From Arthrobacter sp. Soil782 (GTDB taxonomy: Bacteria > Actinomycetota > Actinomycetes > Actinomycetales > Micrococcaceae): a stretch of 64,000 nt of DNA. The notes below the pieces were generated by a model. It did no database searches. It was not told the origin of the DNA and saw only the letters and a list, made by a program, of their open reading frames with translations. Below are positions 43,657 through 52,114 of the stretch, piece by piece. Within the stretch, counting starts at the first letter, position 1, and each line of letters begins with the position of its first letter. The stretch covers positions 843,656 through 907,655 of the forward strand of contig NZ_LMSO01000001.1 in the NCBI RefSeq assembly GCF_001428435.1, given 5' to 3'. The position numbers and the translations under genes were made by a program.

Positions 43657-44469
43657 TCAGGTCAGCTTGATCTGCCGGTTCACGTCCTTGTACAGCAGGT
43701 AGCGGAAGTTGGACGGCCCGCCGGCGTAGCAGGCTTGCGGGCAGAACGCGCGCAGGGACATGTAGTCGCCCTCCTGGACCTCCACCCAGTCCTGGTTCAG
43801 CCGGTATACGGCCTTGCCTTCCAGCACGTAAAGGCCGTGCTCCATGACGTGGGTCTCGGCAAACGGGATGACGGCTCCAGGCTCGAAAGTCACCACATTG
43901 ATGTGCATGTCGTACGCCATGTCATCAGTCGGCAGCATGCGGGTGGTGCGCCACTTGTTGTCGGTGCCGGGCATGGCGCCGGGCTCGATGTCCTTCTCAT
44001 TGCCGACGCGGGCCTTCGGCGTGTGCCCGGCCAACGGCTGGTATGCCTTGCGGATCCACTGGAACTTCGCGGGCTCCGCCGCGGAATTGGACACCTCCCA
44101 CTCGGCTCCCGGCGGGATGAACGCAAATCCACCAGGCGTGAGATCGTGCAGTTCACCCTCAAGCTTGACGGTGAGCGCACCCTCGAGGAGGAAAACGAAC
44201 GACTCGACGCCCGCCTCGGGTTCCGGGTTGGTGGAGCCGCCGCCCTGGGACACCTCCACGAGGTACTGGGCAAACGTCGTCGCGCCGCCGGCCACCGGCC
44301 GGTTCAGGATCCAGGTGCGCGTTCCGGTCCACTCAGGGAGTTCGCTGACCACGATGTCGCGCAGGACCCCGCGCGGAATAACGGTGTAGGCCTCGGTGAC
44401 GACGGCACGTCCGGTCAAGAGGTCCGTCTGCGGCGGCAGGACGGATTCAGGGGCGTAGTAGTTGCTCAA
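43657..44469 (-). CDS. allE: (S)-ureidoglycine aminohydrolase
   Basis: This 270-residue bicupin releases ammonia from (S)-ureidoglycine to give ureidoglycolate in allantoin degradation. The N-terminal cupin includes LPEWTGTRTWILNRPVAGGA and SFVFLLEGALTVKLEG. The C-terminal cupin carries the metal site in ETHVMEHGLYVLEGKAVYRL and the conserved RAFCPQACYAGG, RYLLYKDVNR end. It overlaps the DUF6986 gene start/stop by 4 nt and is the last gene of a leftward operon with malic enzyme and malate synthase. Allantoinase and allantoate amidohydrolase, needed just before it, are not in the window. Confidence 0.92.
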   Translation of the reverse strand: MSNYYAPESVLPPQTDLLTGRAVVTEAYTVIPRGVLRDIVVSELPEWTGTRTWILNRPVAGGATTFAQYLVEVSQGGGSTNPEPEAGVESFVFLLEGALTVKLEGELHDLTPGGFAFIPPGAEWEVSNSAAEPAKFQWIRKAYQPLAGHTPKARVGNEKDIEPGAMPGTDNKWRTTRMLPTDDMAYDMHINVVTFEPGAVIPFAETHVMEHGLYVLEGKAVYRLNQDWVEVQEGDYMSLRAFCPQACYAGGPSNFRYLLYKDVNRQIKLT

Positions 44470-45746
44470 CGTTCAGTCCTTAGGGTTCTCTCGGTTGTTT
44501 CAGGGAGTTTGCGGGGGTGTGCGAGCGCTTCGAGGTCGCCAATCGAGATGCCGGCCAGCTTGCTTACTTCGGCGTCGGTTACGGCGCCGCAGAGCACGCC
44601 GCGGTGGACGAAGCGGGCGAGGGCGCGAGCCGTTGCGGGTTCGTCGAGGATTGCGCTGTCGAGCCGGTGCACGTAATTGCGCAGGCGTTCCGCGGCGGCG
44701 GGCAACCCGTCACGGTAGAACGCGTAGGTGGCAATGAACCGGCTGGGCAGCTGTGCGGGATGGAGATCCCAGCCCTGGTAGTACCCGCGCTCCAGCGAGC
44801 GCCGCACCAGCCGGGCATGCAGCGCCCACGCCGCCGAAACCTCTGTCTGGGTACCGATCGGCAGGATGTTGGTCGACCCGTCAGACAACCGGACCCCCGT
44901 ACCGGCGACGGCAACCTGCATGACCTGCTTGGCGTAATCCGCCGCGGGGTGCTCCATCGACTGGTACGCGGCGGCAATCTGCAGCGAGTCGCTGTAGTCA
45001 TAGGTGCCGTAGTGCAGCGCGGACACCCGGCCCTCCGCCCGGTGCAGCAGCTGTGCCACAGGCACAGTACCGTCAGCGGCCAGGATCAGCTGCGGTGTTT
45101 CCATCTGCACCTCGAACCGCAACCGCCCGGACGGCAGTCCGTGGACGGCTTCGAGCCGCTGGCACGCGAACACCATCGCCTCGACCTGCGCCACCGTGGA
45201 CACCTTGGGCAGCGTGAGCACCAGTCCCTCCGGCAACGGTCCCTCAGCGAGTAACCCGCCCACGAACAGATCCAGCGTCCGCAGCGCACGACGGCGGGTG
45301 GGCTCCTCGAAGCACTTGAACCGGATGCCGATAAACGGCGGAGCGATCCCGTCCCGCACAGCCCGGGCCACCGCAATAGCAGCGCGGGCAGCGTCGGCGT
45401 CCTCTTCGTCGTCGGGCCGGTTGCCATACCCGTCCTCGAAGTCGAGGCGCAGGTCCTCGATCGGCTCAGCGGCGAGCTTCGCGCTCACCAGCGTGCCGAC
45501 GTCGTCGTTCACTCCCAACGCGCTGCACAGCGCACCCATGCCACCGGCGCGTTCGACGGCGGCAGCCGCCTCCCGCCCCCAGTCACCGGGGAGCGACGGC
45601 TGGTAGCGGTCCGCCGGTACGTACACCGTGTGGACCGGTTGGCGCGATCCGTTGTCCCCGGGATAGCTGAAGCGCAGCAGCTGGTCAGTGTCCGCGAGTT
45701 TCGAGTCGATTGCGGCGTAATCGTCGAAACCGAGAGCGAACTCCAC
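44466..45746 (-). CDS. DUF6986 family protein, CitE/HpcH-like aldolase or lyase fold
   Basis: This 426-residue protein lies between malate synthase and ureidoglycine aminohydrolase, abutting the first and overlapping the second. Its motifs resemble the citrate lyase beta/malyl-CoA lyase barrel: LRLDFEDGYGNRPDDEEDA, PFIGIRFKCFEEPTRR, LVLTLPKVSTVAQVEA, RFEVQMETPQLILA (metal glutamate), ALHYGTYDYSDSLQI (metal aspartate) and GWDLHPAQLPSRF, which recalls the HPxQ motif of that superfamily. A carbon-carbon lyase or synthase acting on glyoxylate or a related 2-oxo acid is a reasonable guess. I know of no demonstrated activity. Confidence 0.8.
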   Translation of the reverse strand: MEFALGFDDYAAIDSKLADTDQLLRFSYPGDNGSRQPVHTVYVPADRYQPSLPGDWGREAAAAVERAGGMGALCSALGVNDDVGTLVSAKLAAEPIEDLRLDFEDGYGNRPDDEEDADAARAAIAVARAVRDGIAPPFIGIRFKCFEEPTRRRALRTLDLFVGGLLAEGPLPEGLVLTLPKVSTVAQVEAMVFACQRLEAVHGLPSGRLRFEVQMETPQLILAADGTVPVAQLLHRAEGRVSALHYGTYDYSDSLQIAAAYQSMEHPAADYAKQVMQVAVAGTGVRLSDGSTNILPIGTQTEVSAAWALHARLVRRSLERGYYQGWDLHPAQLPSRFIATYAFYRDGLPAAAERLRNYVHRLDSAILDEPATARALARFVHRGVLCGAVTDAEVSKLAGISIGDLEALAHPRKLPETTERTLRTER

Positions 45747-47345
45747 TCAGCTCACCAGCTCATAGGCGGGAAGGGTGAGGAAATCGGTGTAGTCCTCGGA
45801 GACGCAGATGTCCGCGATGAGGCGGCTGGCCGGCTCGTAAAACTTCGTGAACGCTTCGTCGCCGACTTCGCCGTGCAACCTTTCGGTTTCCTCGGCGAGG
45901 ATCGCGTTCACCAGCTCCGGTGTGACGGTATTGCCGGTGTCAGCGAGGACCACCTTGTTGCGGATCTGCTGCCAAACCTGGGAGCGCGAGATCTCCGCCG
46001 TCGCGGCGTCTTCCATGAGGTTGTGGATGGCGACCGCGCCGTTGCCGGAGAGCCACACGGCAACGTAGGCGACGGCGACATAAAGGTTGGCGCGCAGACC
46101 CACCTCGGTCACGTCCCCATCCGCGGACTCGACGTCGAGCAGCTGCGCGGCAGTGACCTCCACCTCGGGACGCTGCCGGTCAATCTGGTTCGGCCTGTCT
46201 CCAAGGACGGCATCGAACACCTCGAGGCAGACCGGCACCAGGTCGGGGTGGGCGACCCAGGAGCCGTCGAAGCCGTCGTTCGCCTCGCGGGTCTTGTCGG
46301 CGCGGACCTTCTCGATGGCCTGCGCCGTAATGTCCGGCTCACGGCGGTTGGGGATGAACGCCGCCATGCCGCCCATGGCAAACGCGCCGCGGCGGTGGCA
46401 GGTCTTGACCAGCAGCTCGGTGTACGCCCGCATGAACGGTGCCGTCATGGCCACGGACGCGCGGTCGGGAAGGATGAAGGATTCGCCGCCGTCGCGGAAG
46501 TACTTGATGATGCTGAAGAGGTAGTCCCAGCGGCCGGCGTTGAGGCCGGAGGCGTGGTCGCGCAGTTCGTAGAGGATTTCGTCCATCTCGAACGCGGCAG
46601 GGATGGTCTCGATGAGAACCGTCGCGCGGATGGAACCCTGCGGAACGCCCACGTAGTCCTGTGCGAACACGAAGACGTCATTCCATAGCCTCGCCTCGAG
46701 GTGGCTCTCCAGCTTGGGCAGGTAGTAGTACGGGCCGCTGCCGTTTTCGAGCAGGTGCTTCGCGTTGTGGAAGAAGTGCAGCCCGAAGTCCACCAGCGCA
46801 CCAATGGCGGGTTCGCCGTCAATCGTGATGTTCTTCTCTGGAAGGTGCCAGCCGCGTGGCCGGGCGACGACGACGGCGAGCGGCGCGTCGGTCCGGAGCG
46901 CATACTCCTTGCCCTCGGGCGAGGTGAAGCTGAGGTTGCCGCGGGCGGCGCCGTAGAGGTTGAGCTGCGAGTCGATCACGTTGTGCCAGGTGGGCGTGCT
47001 CGCGTCCTCGAGGTCGGCAAGCCAGACCTTGGCCCCTGAATTCAGGGCGTTGATCGCCATCTTCGCGGGCGATGCCGGGCCCGTCATTTCCACGCGGCGG
47101 TCCTGCAGCTGCGGGGGCGCCGCGGCGACGGTCCAGTCTCCGTTGCGGATCTCGGCTGTCTCAGGGAGGAAATCGAGCCGTCCGGTCTGTGCCACGTTCT
47201 CGCGGCGTGCTGTGCGGGCGGCCAGCCGTTCGTCGCGCGTGCCACGAAACTTCTGGTGCAGCTTTTCAATGAACTGGAGCGCCTCCGGGGTGAGGATGGC
47301 CTCCGCGCCGGGTGCCGGCGTCGTATCTGTGACTTCAATCGACAT
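45747..47345 (-). CDS. aceB: malate synthase A
   Basis: This 532-residue enzyme condenses glyoxylate and acetyl-CoA to malate. Characteristic segments are LNSGAKVWLADLEDASTPTW, the catalytic RPRGWHLPEKNITIDGEPA, RATVLIETIPAAFEMDEILY and GLNAGRWDYLFSIIKYFRD, and AMGGMAAFIPNRREP. ATG 47345 is 9 nt past the malic enzyme stop, and the DUF6986 gene starts at the next base after its own stop. No isocitrate lyase is adjacent, which supports a role in using glyoxylate from ureidoglycolate, not in acetate growth. It probably belongs to the IclR-controlled operon. Confidence 0.95.
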   Translation of the reverse strand: MSIEVTDTTPAPGAEAILTPEALQFIEKLHQKFRGTRDERLAARTARRENVAQTGRLDFLPETAEIRNGDWTVAAAPPQLQDRRVEMTGPASPAKMAINALNSGAKVWLADLEDASTPTWHNVIDSQLNLYGAARGNLSFTSPEGKEYALRTDAPLAVVVARPRGWHLPEKNITIDGEPAIGALVDFGLHFFHNAKHLLENGSGPYYYLPKLESHLEARLWNDVFVFAQDYVGVPQGSIRATVLIETIPAAFEMDEILYELRDHASGLNAGRWDYLFSIIKYFRDGGESFILPDRASVAMTAPFMRAYTELLVKTCHRRGAFAMGGMAAFIPNRREPDITAQAIEKVRADKTREANDGFDGSWVAHPDLVPVCLEVFDAVLGDRPNQIDRQRPEVEVTAAQLLDVESADGDVTEVGLRANLYVAVAYVAVWLSGNGAVAIHNLMEDAATAEISRSQVWQQIRNKVVLADTGNTVTPELVNAILAEETERLHGEVGDEAFTKFYEPASRLIADICVSEDYTDFLTLPAYELVS

Positions 47346-47354
47346 GTCCTGCTC

Positions 47355-48770
47355 CTACTCTGCTGATTCTGCGGCTGAACCCTGATGAGCGGCGTGCGCC
47401 GTTGCGGCAACCGCTGCTGCCACATCGCCTGCCACGTGCGGATCGAACACGCTCGGGATGATGAAACTGGCATTAAGCTCATCATCGTCCACCCGGGCGG
47501 CGATTGCATCCGCTGCGGCAACCAGCATCTGCGGCGTGATGTCGGATGCCCCTGCGTCGAGCAGCCCCCGGAAGAAGCCCGGGAAGGCGAGGACATTGTT
47601 GATCTGGTTGGGGAAATCGCTGCGCCCGGTGGCAACCACGGCGGCGTGCCGGGCAGCGATGATGGGGTCGATTTCCGGGTCAGGGTTGGCCATGGCAAAG
47701 ACGATCGCTTTGTCAGCCATGGACTTCACCTGTTCCTCACCGAGGACGTTCGGAGCACTGACGCCGATGAAGACGTCCGCGCCGTTCAGTGCGTCATGCA
47801 GCGTCCCGGAAAAAGCATTCTGGTTGGTGTTCTCGGCAATCCAGCGGCGGTGCTCGTCGGTGTGGTTCTGCCCGCTGTGGATGGCGCCCTTGCGGTCACA
47901 CGCCACGATGTTCTTCGCACCCTGGGCCTGCAGCAGCTGGATGATGGCCGAACCGGCGGCGCCGACGCCGGAAACGACAATCCGCACGTTCTCGATCTTC
48001 TTGTCCACAACGCGGAGGGCGTTGGCCAGCGCGGCCAGCGTCACAATGGCGGTGCCGTGCTGGTCATCGTGGAAAACGGGAATATCCAGCTCCTCGCGCA
48101 GCCTGTTCTCAATCTCGAAGCACCGGGGAGCAGCGATGTCCTCGAGGTTCACTCCGCCATACACGGGCGCGAGTGCCTTGACGATGCTGATGATTTCTTC
48201 GGTGTCCTGGGTATCTAGGCAGACCGGCCAGGCATCCACGTTGGCGAACTGCTTGAAGAGTGCGGCCTTGCCCTCCATGACGGGCAGTGCGGCGGCGGGG
48301 CCGATATTGCCGAGCCCGAGCACCGCTGAGCCGTCCGTCACCACAGCGACGGTGTTGCGCTTGACGGTGAGGCGGCGGGCGTCGTCGGGATTTTCTGCAA
48401 TTGCCATGCAGACGCGTGCGACGCCGGGAGTGTAAGCACGGGAGAGGTCGTCCCGGTTACGCAGGGGAACCTTGGGGACGACCTCGAGCTTCCCGCCGAG
48501 GTGCATCAGGAAGGTGCGGTCGCTCAGCTTCTTCACGTTCACGCCATCGAGGGCGTTGAGAGCGTCACGGACGCGCTCGCCGTGAGCAGCGTCTGTGGTG
48601 TTGCAGCTGACGTCCACCACGATGCTGTCATGGTGTGACTCAGTGACATCGAGCGCTGTAATGGATGCACCGGCGGAGCCAACGGCGGCGGCCAGCTCAG
48701 CAGTAGCGGTAAAGCTCGACGGCGCCTGGACGCGCAGGGTGATTGAGTAGCCGGGGCTAGGACTCGCCAT
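47355..48770 (-). CDS. NAD(P)-dependent malic enzyme with N-terminal ACT domain
   Basis: This 471-residue protein starts at ATG 48770 (GGAGG upstream). Residues 1-80 or so are ACT-like (SITLRVQAPSSFTATAELAA). The malic enzyme core has SRAYTPGVARVCMAIAENP, VAVVTDGSAVLGLGNIGP, the metal site VFHDDQHGTAIVTLAALANA and the Rossmann motif VVSGVGAAGSAIIQLL. It oxidatively decarboxylates malate to pyruvate and heads the operon with malate synthase, so it drains the malate made from glyoxylate. A TTGCAA-17-TAGTAT promoter overlaid by an IclR-type site lies upstream. Confidence 0.93.
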   Translation of the reverse strand: MASPSPGYSITLRVQAPSSFTATAELAAAVGSAGASITALDVTESHHDSIVVDVSCNTTDAAHGERVRDALNALDGVNVKKLSDRTFLMHLGGKLEVVPKVPLRNRDDLSRAYTPGVARVCMAIAENPDDARRLTVKRNTVAVVTDGSAVLGLGNIGPAAALPVMEGKAALFKQFANVDAWPVCLDTQDTEEIISIVKALAPVYGGVNLEDIAAPRCFEIENRLREELDIPVFHDDQHGTAIVTLAALANALRVVDKKIENVRIVVSGVGAAGSAIIQLLQAQGAKNIVACDRKGAIHSGQNHTDEHRRWIAENTNQNAFSGTLHDALNGADVFIGVSAPNVLGEEQVKSMADKAIVFAMANPDPEIDPIIAARHAAVVATGRSDFPNQINNVLAFPGFFRGLLDAGASDITPQMLVAAADAIAARVDDDELNASFIIPSVFDPHVAGDVAAAVAATAHAAHQGSAAESAE

Positions 48771-48787
48771 TGATGATCCTCCAGATA

Positions 48788-48834
48788 AGTTATTTCGTAT
48801 TGTGGATACTATTATCTACTAAGTGGAATTGCAA
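48788..48834 (-). promoter_or_regulatory. promoter and IclR-type operator of the malic enzyme/aceB/allE operon
   Basis: Reading leftward: TTGCAA (48834-48829), a 17-nt spacer and TAGTAT (48811-48806). The 23-bp site 48788-48810 (AGTTATTTCGTATTGTGGATACT) overlaps the -10 and start. It matches 17 of 23 positions of the site in front of the iclR gene at 48998-49020, suggesting one regulator for both. Confidence 0.6.
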
Positions 48835-48860
48835 GCGCGGCGCCTTGGAGGCCGGAGCAT

Positions 48861-48926
48861 AGAAACGGCCCGGAGGTGCAGGACTGCCGGTTCGAACCGG
48901 CGGGGCTGCACCTGCGGGCAGTTTCT
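48861..48926. other. 66-bp imperfect palindrome in the malic enzyme/iclR intergenic region
   Basis: Two arms pair across the centre at 48893/48894. Six mismatched positions fall in three places, and the perfect core GCCGGTTCGAACCGGC lies at 48886-48901. Outer matched blocks are AGAAAC/GTTTCT, GCCCG/CGGGC and AGGTGCAG/CTGCACCT. It sits between two divergent promoters, not at a gene end, so it is not a simple terminator. It could be a palindromic repeat element, an insulator or a small structured RNA. Confidence 0.65.
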
Positions 48927-48963
48927 GCGACGCGGGTCACAGCCCGCACGGCCCCAACGCCAG

Positions 48964-49020
48964 TTTCCACTCTGCGGAAGTACGGTATCTTTGGAGAAGT
49001 TATTCCGCTGTGCGGATAGT
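48964..49020 (+). promoter_or_regulatory. promoter and operator of the iclR-type gene
   Basis: TTTCCA (48964-48969), a 16-nt spacer and TATCTT (48986-48991) can serve as a promoter. The site AGTTATTCCGCTGTGCGGATAGT (48998-49020) follows at about +1 to +23 and ends 19 bp before the gene. It contains the imperfect dyad ATTCCGC/GCGGATA and is likely an autoregulatory IclR operator. Confidence 0.55.
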
Positions 49021-49039
49021 TTCTAGCTAGGAGTGTCAA

Positions 49040-49801
49040 ATGGCCGAAAAGGCTGCGGGCGGCGGCGTCCAGTCTGTGGAGCGCGTCTTCGAGCTGCTCG
49101 AGTTGATTACCGACGCCGGCGGCGAGGTGACACTGAGTGAACTTTCCTCCTCGACCGACCTCCCGCTGCCGACCATCCACCGACTACTGCGCACCCTGGT
49201 CATGAAGGGGTACGCCCGCCAGCTGCCCAACCGCCGCTACGCGCTCGGTCCCCGCCTCATCCGGCTCGGCGAGGGGGCCAACAAGCAGCTCGGCGCACTG
49301 GCCCGCCCGCAATTGAAGATGCTCGTGGACCGTCTGGGTGAAACCTCCAACATGGCGGTTCTGGATTCCGACATGGTCGTCTACATCGCCCAGGTGCCCT
49401 CTTCGCACTCCATGCGCATGTTCACCGAAGTCGGGCGCCGGGCACACACCCATGACACCGGCGTCGGGAAGGCCATCCTGGCCCAGCTCGACAACGAGAC
49501 GGTGCGCAACATCGTCACCCGTGCAGGAATGCCGACGCCGACCGAGAAGAGCATCCGGACGGTGGACCAGCTGCTCGAGGAACTGGACCAGATCCGGCAG
49601 CGCGGATACTCCATCGACGAGCAGGAACAGGAGTTGGGGGTGCGCTGTTTCGCGATGGCCGTCCCCAACGCGCCCACTCCCACCGCCATCTCCGTGTCGG
49701 GCCCGATCTCGCGGGTGGATGAGGGGTTCGCCGACAAGGCCGTGCCGCTGCTGCGTTCCGCTGCTCAGGCCATCTCCGACGATCTCAACCTGGCGAGCTA
49801 G
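49040..49801 (+). CDS. IclR-family transcriptional regulator
   Basis: This 253-residue protein starts at ATG 49040 (AGGAG upstream). The N-terminal winged helix reads VQSVERVFELLELITDAGG, VTLSELSSSTDLPLPTIHRL and LRTLVMKGYARQLPNRRYAL. The C-terminal IclR effector domain has MAVLDSDMVVYIAQVPSSHS, HDTGVGKAILAQL, GYSIDEQEQELGVRCFAMAV and ISVSGPISRVDE. Divergent placement from the malic enzyme/malate synthase/allE operon, and shared sites there and before the uricase operon, make it the likely regulator of purine/allantoin use, comparable to AllR. Glyoxylate or allantoin could be the effector. Confidence 0.92.
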   Translation: MAEKAAGGGVQSVERVFELLELITDAGGEVTLSELSSSTDLPLPTIHRLLRTLVMKGYARQLPNRRYALGPRLIRLGEGANKQLGALARPQLKMLVDRLGETSNMAVLDSDMVVYIAQVPSSHSMRMFTEVGRRAHTHDTGVGKAILAQLDNETVRNIVTRAGMPTPTEKSIRTVDQLLEELDQIRQRGYSIDEQEQELGVRCFAMAVPNAPTPTAISVSGPISRVDEGFADKAVPLLRSAAQAISDDLNLAS

Positions 49802-49829
49802 CGTCTCCCCGGCGGCGTATCATGCCGCC

Positions 49830-50417
49830 ATGACCCTTGAGGTTTTCCCCGCAGCAGCGGACCGGTTCGACGACGTCGCGAGCCTTCTGGCGCCCAAAAC
49901 TCCTGGGGCGGGAGCCTGCTGGTGCCTGTCGCCGCGCCTGGCCTCTTCCGAGCTCGGTGCATTGGGCACCGAAGGCAGGGAGGCCCGGATGCGTGAACTG
50001 TGCGGCGAGGACCCGCCGCCCGGACTGCTCGCCTACCTGGACTCCACACCTGTCGGATGGTGCGCCGTGGGTCCGCGGGGAGGGATGGGAAGGCTTACCC
50101 GGTCACGCACCATCCAGCAGCTGGATGAACTGCCCGTGTGGAGTGTCATCTGTTTCGTGGTGAAGGCCGGCCACCGTCGTCGTGGTGTGGCTACCCGGCT
50201 GCTGGAGGAAGCCGTGGCATTTGCAGGGTCCCATGGCGCGCCGGCGATCGAGGGCTATCCGATCGACGCCGAGGGCACCCGCATCAACACCACGCTGGCT
50301 TTCGTAGGCACAACAGCCCTGTTCGAGAAAGTGGGCTTCGAACGGGTTGCCGAAACGAAGGCCACGAGCGCGGGCCGCACCCGGTGGATCATGCGACGGG
50401 ACCTGTCCGCCTCCTGA
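49830..50417 (+). CDS. GNAT family N-acetyltransferase
   Basis: This 195-residue protein has the acetyl-CoA binding motif VKAGHRRRGVATRLLEEAVAF (about residues 111-131), the preceding strands VGWCAVGPRGGM and VWSVICFVV, and the late segment ALFEKVGFERVAETKA. It starts at ATG 49830 with no Shine-Dalgarno; TATCAT lies 6 nt upstream. A GGCGGC/GCCGCC repeat (49811-49829) immediately before the start may end the iclR transcript. The substrate is unknown. The N-terminus with CWCLSPRLASSELG is typical of a GNAT subgroup of unassigned function in actinobacteria. Confidence 0.85.
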   Translation: MTLEVFPAAADRFDDVASLLAPKTPGAGACWCLSPRLASSELGALGTEGREARMRELCGEDPPPGLLAYLDSTPVGWCAVGPRGGMGRLTRSRTIQQLDELPVWSVICFVVKAGHRRRGVATRLLEEAVAFAGSHGAPAIEGYPIDAEGTRINTTLAFVGTTALFEKVGFERVAETKATSAGRTRWIMRRDLSAS

Positions 50418-50426
50418 GCACGGCTA

Positions 50427-50471
50427 TTGTCCCTGATTGAACGCAGATTTAGAATATTGAACATGCGTTCA
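50427..50471 (+). promoter_or_regulatory. leaderless promoter with repeated TTGAAC operator half-sites for the TetR gene
   Basis: TTGTCC (50427-50432), a 17-nt spacer and TAGAAT (50450-50455) end 7 nt before ATG 50463. TTGAAC occurs at 50437-50442 and 50457-50462, and the inverted GTTCA lies at 50467-50471. TGAACGCA (50438-50445) is mirrored by TGCGTTCA (50464-50471). Binding here would block its own start, as expected for a TetR autoregulator. Confidence 0.6.
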
Positions 50472-51131
50472 GCTACTCCGGGCCCGGCTGCCGCCGACCG
50501 TTCAGACCTCACTGCCCGCGCCCGGGTTCGCGATGCTGCCGTCGGCTTGTTCGGCCGATCCGGATTCAATGTCTCGGTGCGCGCCATAGCTGACGCCGCC
50601 GGTGTCAGCCCGGGACTGATCCTGCACCACTTCGGATCCAAGCAGGGCCTGCGCGAAGCCTGCGACGACTATGTTCTGCGCCGGATCAGGGATTACAAGG
50701 AGCAGGCCGTACGTCCGGCATCTGCCGATCAGCTCCTCCTCACCATGGCGTCAGTGGAGGAGTCGGCACCGCTGGTCGGTTACGCCCTGCAAAGCCTGCT
50801 GGCAGGTGGAGACCTCGCGCGCTCCTTCATCGACCACTTCGCGGCGGATGCGGAAGAGTGGATCGCAGAAGGCGTCCGTGCCGGAACCATTCTGCCCTCG
50901 CTCGACGAGAAGGCCCGCGCGCGGTATCTCACCGTTCAGGGGTTCGGCGCGCTGCTGCTGGACCTGACACTGAATCCGCCGGAAGATCCTTCCGACTTCG
51001 CCGGTGCTATGCGCGGCTACCTCGACCGCATGGGACTGCCCAGCACTGAGCTCTTCACGCAGGGACTGCTGACGGACCGTTCCATGCTGGACGCCTATCT
51101 GATGTACGTCGGCGACCCGCCGAAGGCCTGA
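50463..51131 (+). CDS. TetR-family transcriptional regulator
   Basis: This 222-residue protein has an N-terminal TetR helix-turn-helix (about residues 15-62): [40 protein letters not shown] and [13 protein letters not shown]. The C-terminal part is a helical ligand domain of the TetR group often linked to multidrug exporters. ATG 50463 lacks a Shine-Dalgarno and sits 7 nt behind a -10 TAGAAT, so a leaderless message is likely. An ABC transporter operon begins 62 bp after its stop in the same direction and is the probable target. Confidence 0.92.
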   Translation: MRSATPGPAAADRSDLTARARVRDAAVGLFGRSGFNVSVRAIADAAGVSPGLILHHFGSKQGLREACDDYVLRRIRDYKEQAVRPASADQLLLTMASVEESAPLVGYALQSLLAGGDLARSFIDHFAADAEEWIAEGVRAGTILPSLDEKARARYLTVQGFGALLLDLTLNPPEDPSDFAGAMRGYLDRMGLPSTELFTQGLLTDRSMLDAYLMYVGDPPKA

Positions 51132-51193
51132 ACCCCTGCGCCTCCACAACAACAATCACCCAGATCGTCAGCAGGCCCCAGAAGGTGTCTCCA

Positions 51194-52114
51194 ATGTCAG
51201 CAATCATCGACGTACGGCAGCTGGACAAGAGTTTCGGCTCCGTGCGTGCCCTCGACCAACTCAACCTCACCCTCGGCGCCGGAGAAGTCCACGGATTCCT
51301 CGGGCCCAACGGCTCCGGCAAGTCGACCACCATCCGGATCCTGCTGGGACTTCTCAGGCCAGACGCCGGCACGACGACGATCTTCGGCCGGGACCCGTGG
51401 GACGCCGTGGACCTGCACCATCGGCTTGCCTACGTTCCAGGTGATGTCAGCCTGTGGCCCAAGATCACCGGCGGGGAAGCGATCGACCTGTTCGCCGGCC
51501 TGCGCGGAGGTGTCGACCCTGCGCGTCGCAACCAACTGCTTGAGCGCTTCAACCTCGACCCCACGAAGAAAACGCGTTCCTACTCCAAGGGAAACCGGCA
51601 GAAGGTGGCACTCATCGCAGCGCTGGCCAGCGATGTCGAACTCCTGATTATGGACGAACCAACGTCAGGCCTTGATCCCCTCATGGAGCGTGAATTCCAG
51701 GCCTGCATTCGGGAGGTCAGGGCCGCGGGCCGCACGGTTCTTCTCTCGAGCCACATCCTCGCCGAGGTGGAAGCGCTGTGTGACCGCGTCACGATCATCC
51801 GGCAGGGCCGAACAGTGCAGAGCGGCACACTGGCCGAGCTTCGGCACCTCCGGCGCACCGCCGTCGTCGTTGTATCTGACGGTGACGCCACCACAGTGGC
51901 CCCAATTCCGGGCATCCACGATGTCCGCAGGGAGGATGAGAAAGTTCATTTCACGGCCGACGACGGCGCCCTCCCGGCTGCCCTGGCGCACCTCCTCCCG
52001 CTGGGCGTCCGCAGCCTGATCAGCACGCCGCCCTCGCTGGAGGAGCTTTTCCTGCACCAGTACGGGGACGGTTATACCGCCGCCACCGCCGACACCGCAG
52101 ACGGCGGGCGGTGA
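51194..52114 (+). CDS. ABC transporter ATP-binding protein (drug/antibiotic exporter type)
   Basis: This 306-residue protein starts at ATG 51194 (GTG 51185 is possible). Motifs are Walker [12 protein letters not shown]-loop [14 protein letters not shown], signature [15 protein letters not shown] (LSGGQ degenerate to YSKGN), Walker [15 protein letters not shown] and H-loop [13 protein letters not shown]. The VPGD Q-loop variant and the modified signature are typical of the actinobacterial polyketide-antibiotic exporter group. The permease gene overlaps its stop by 4 nt. Confidence 0.93.
   Translation: MSAIIDVRQLDKSFGSVRALDQLNLTLGAGEVHGFLGPNGSGKSTTIRILLGLLRPDAGTTTIFGRDPWDAVDLHHRLAYVPGDVSLWPKITGGEAIDLFAGLRGGVDPARRNQLLERFNLDPTKKTRSYSKGNRQKVALIAALASDVELLIMDEPTSGLDPLMEREFQACIREVRAAGRTVLLSSHILAEVEALCDRVTIIRQGRTVQSGTLAELRHLRRTAVVVVSDGDATTVAPIPGIHDVRREDEKVHFTADDGALPAALAHLLPLGVRSLISTPPSLEELFLHQYGDGYTAATADTADGGR

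Noticed and set aside
48886..48901. GGTTCGAACC resembling a tRNA T-arm
   Set aside because: The loop is 6 nt, not 7, and there is no acceptor, D or anticodon arm. It is better explained as the centre of a long palindrome.
49811..49829. GGCGGC/GCCGCC repeat just before the GNAT gene as a riboswitch-like element
   Set aside because: It is too short and simple. It is more likely a minor terminator of the iclR gene or chance in GC-rich DNA.
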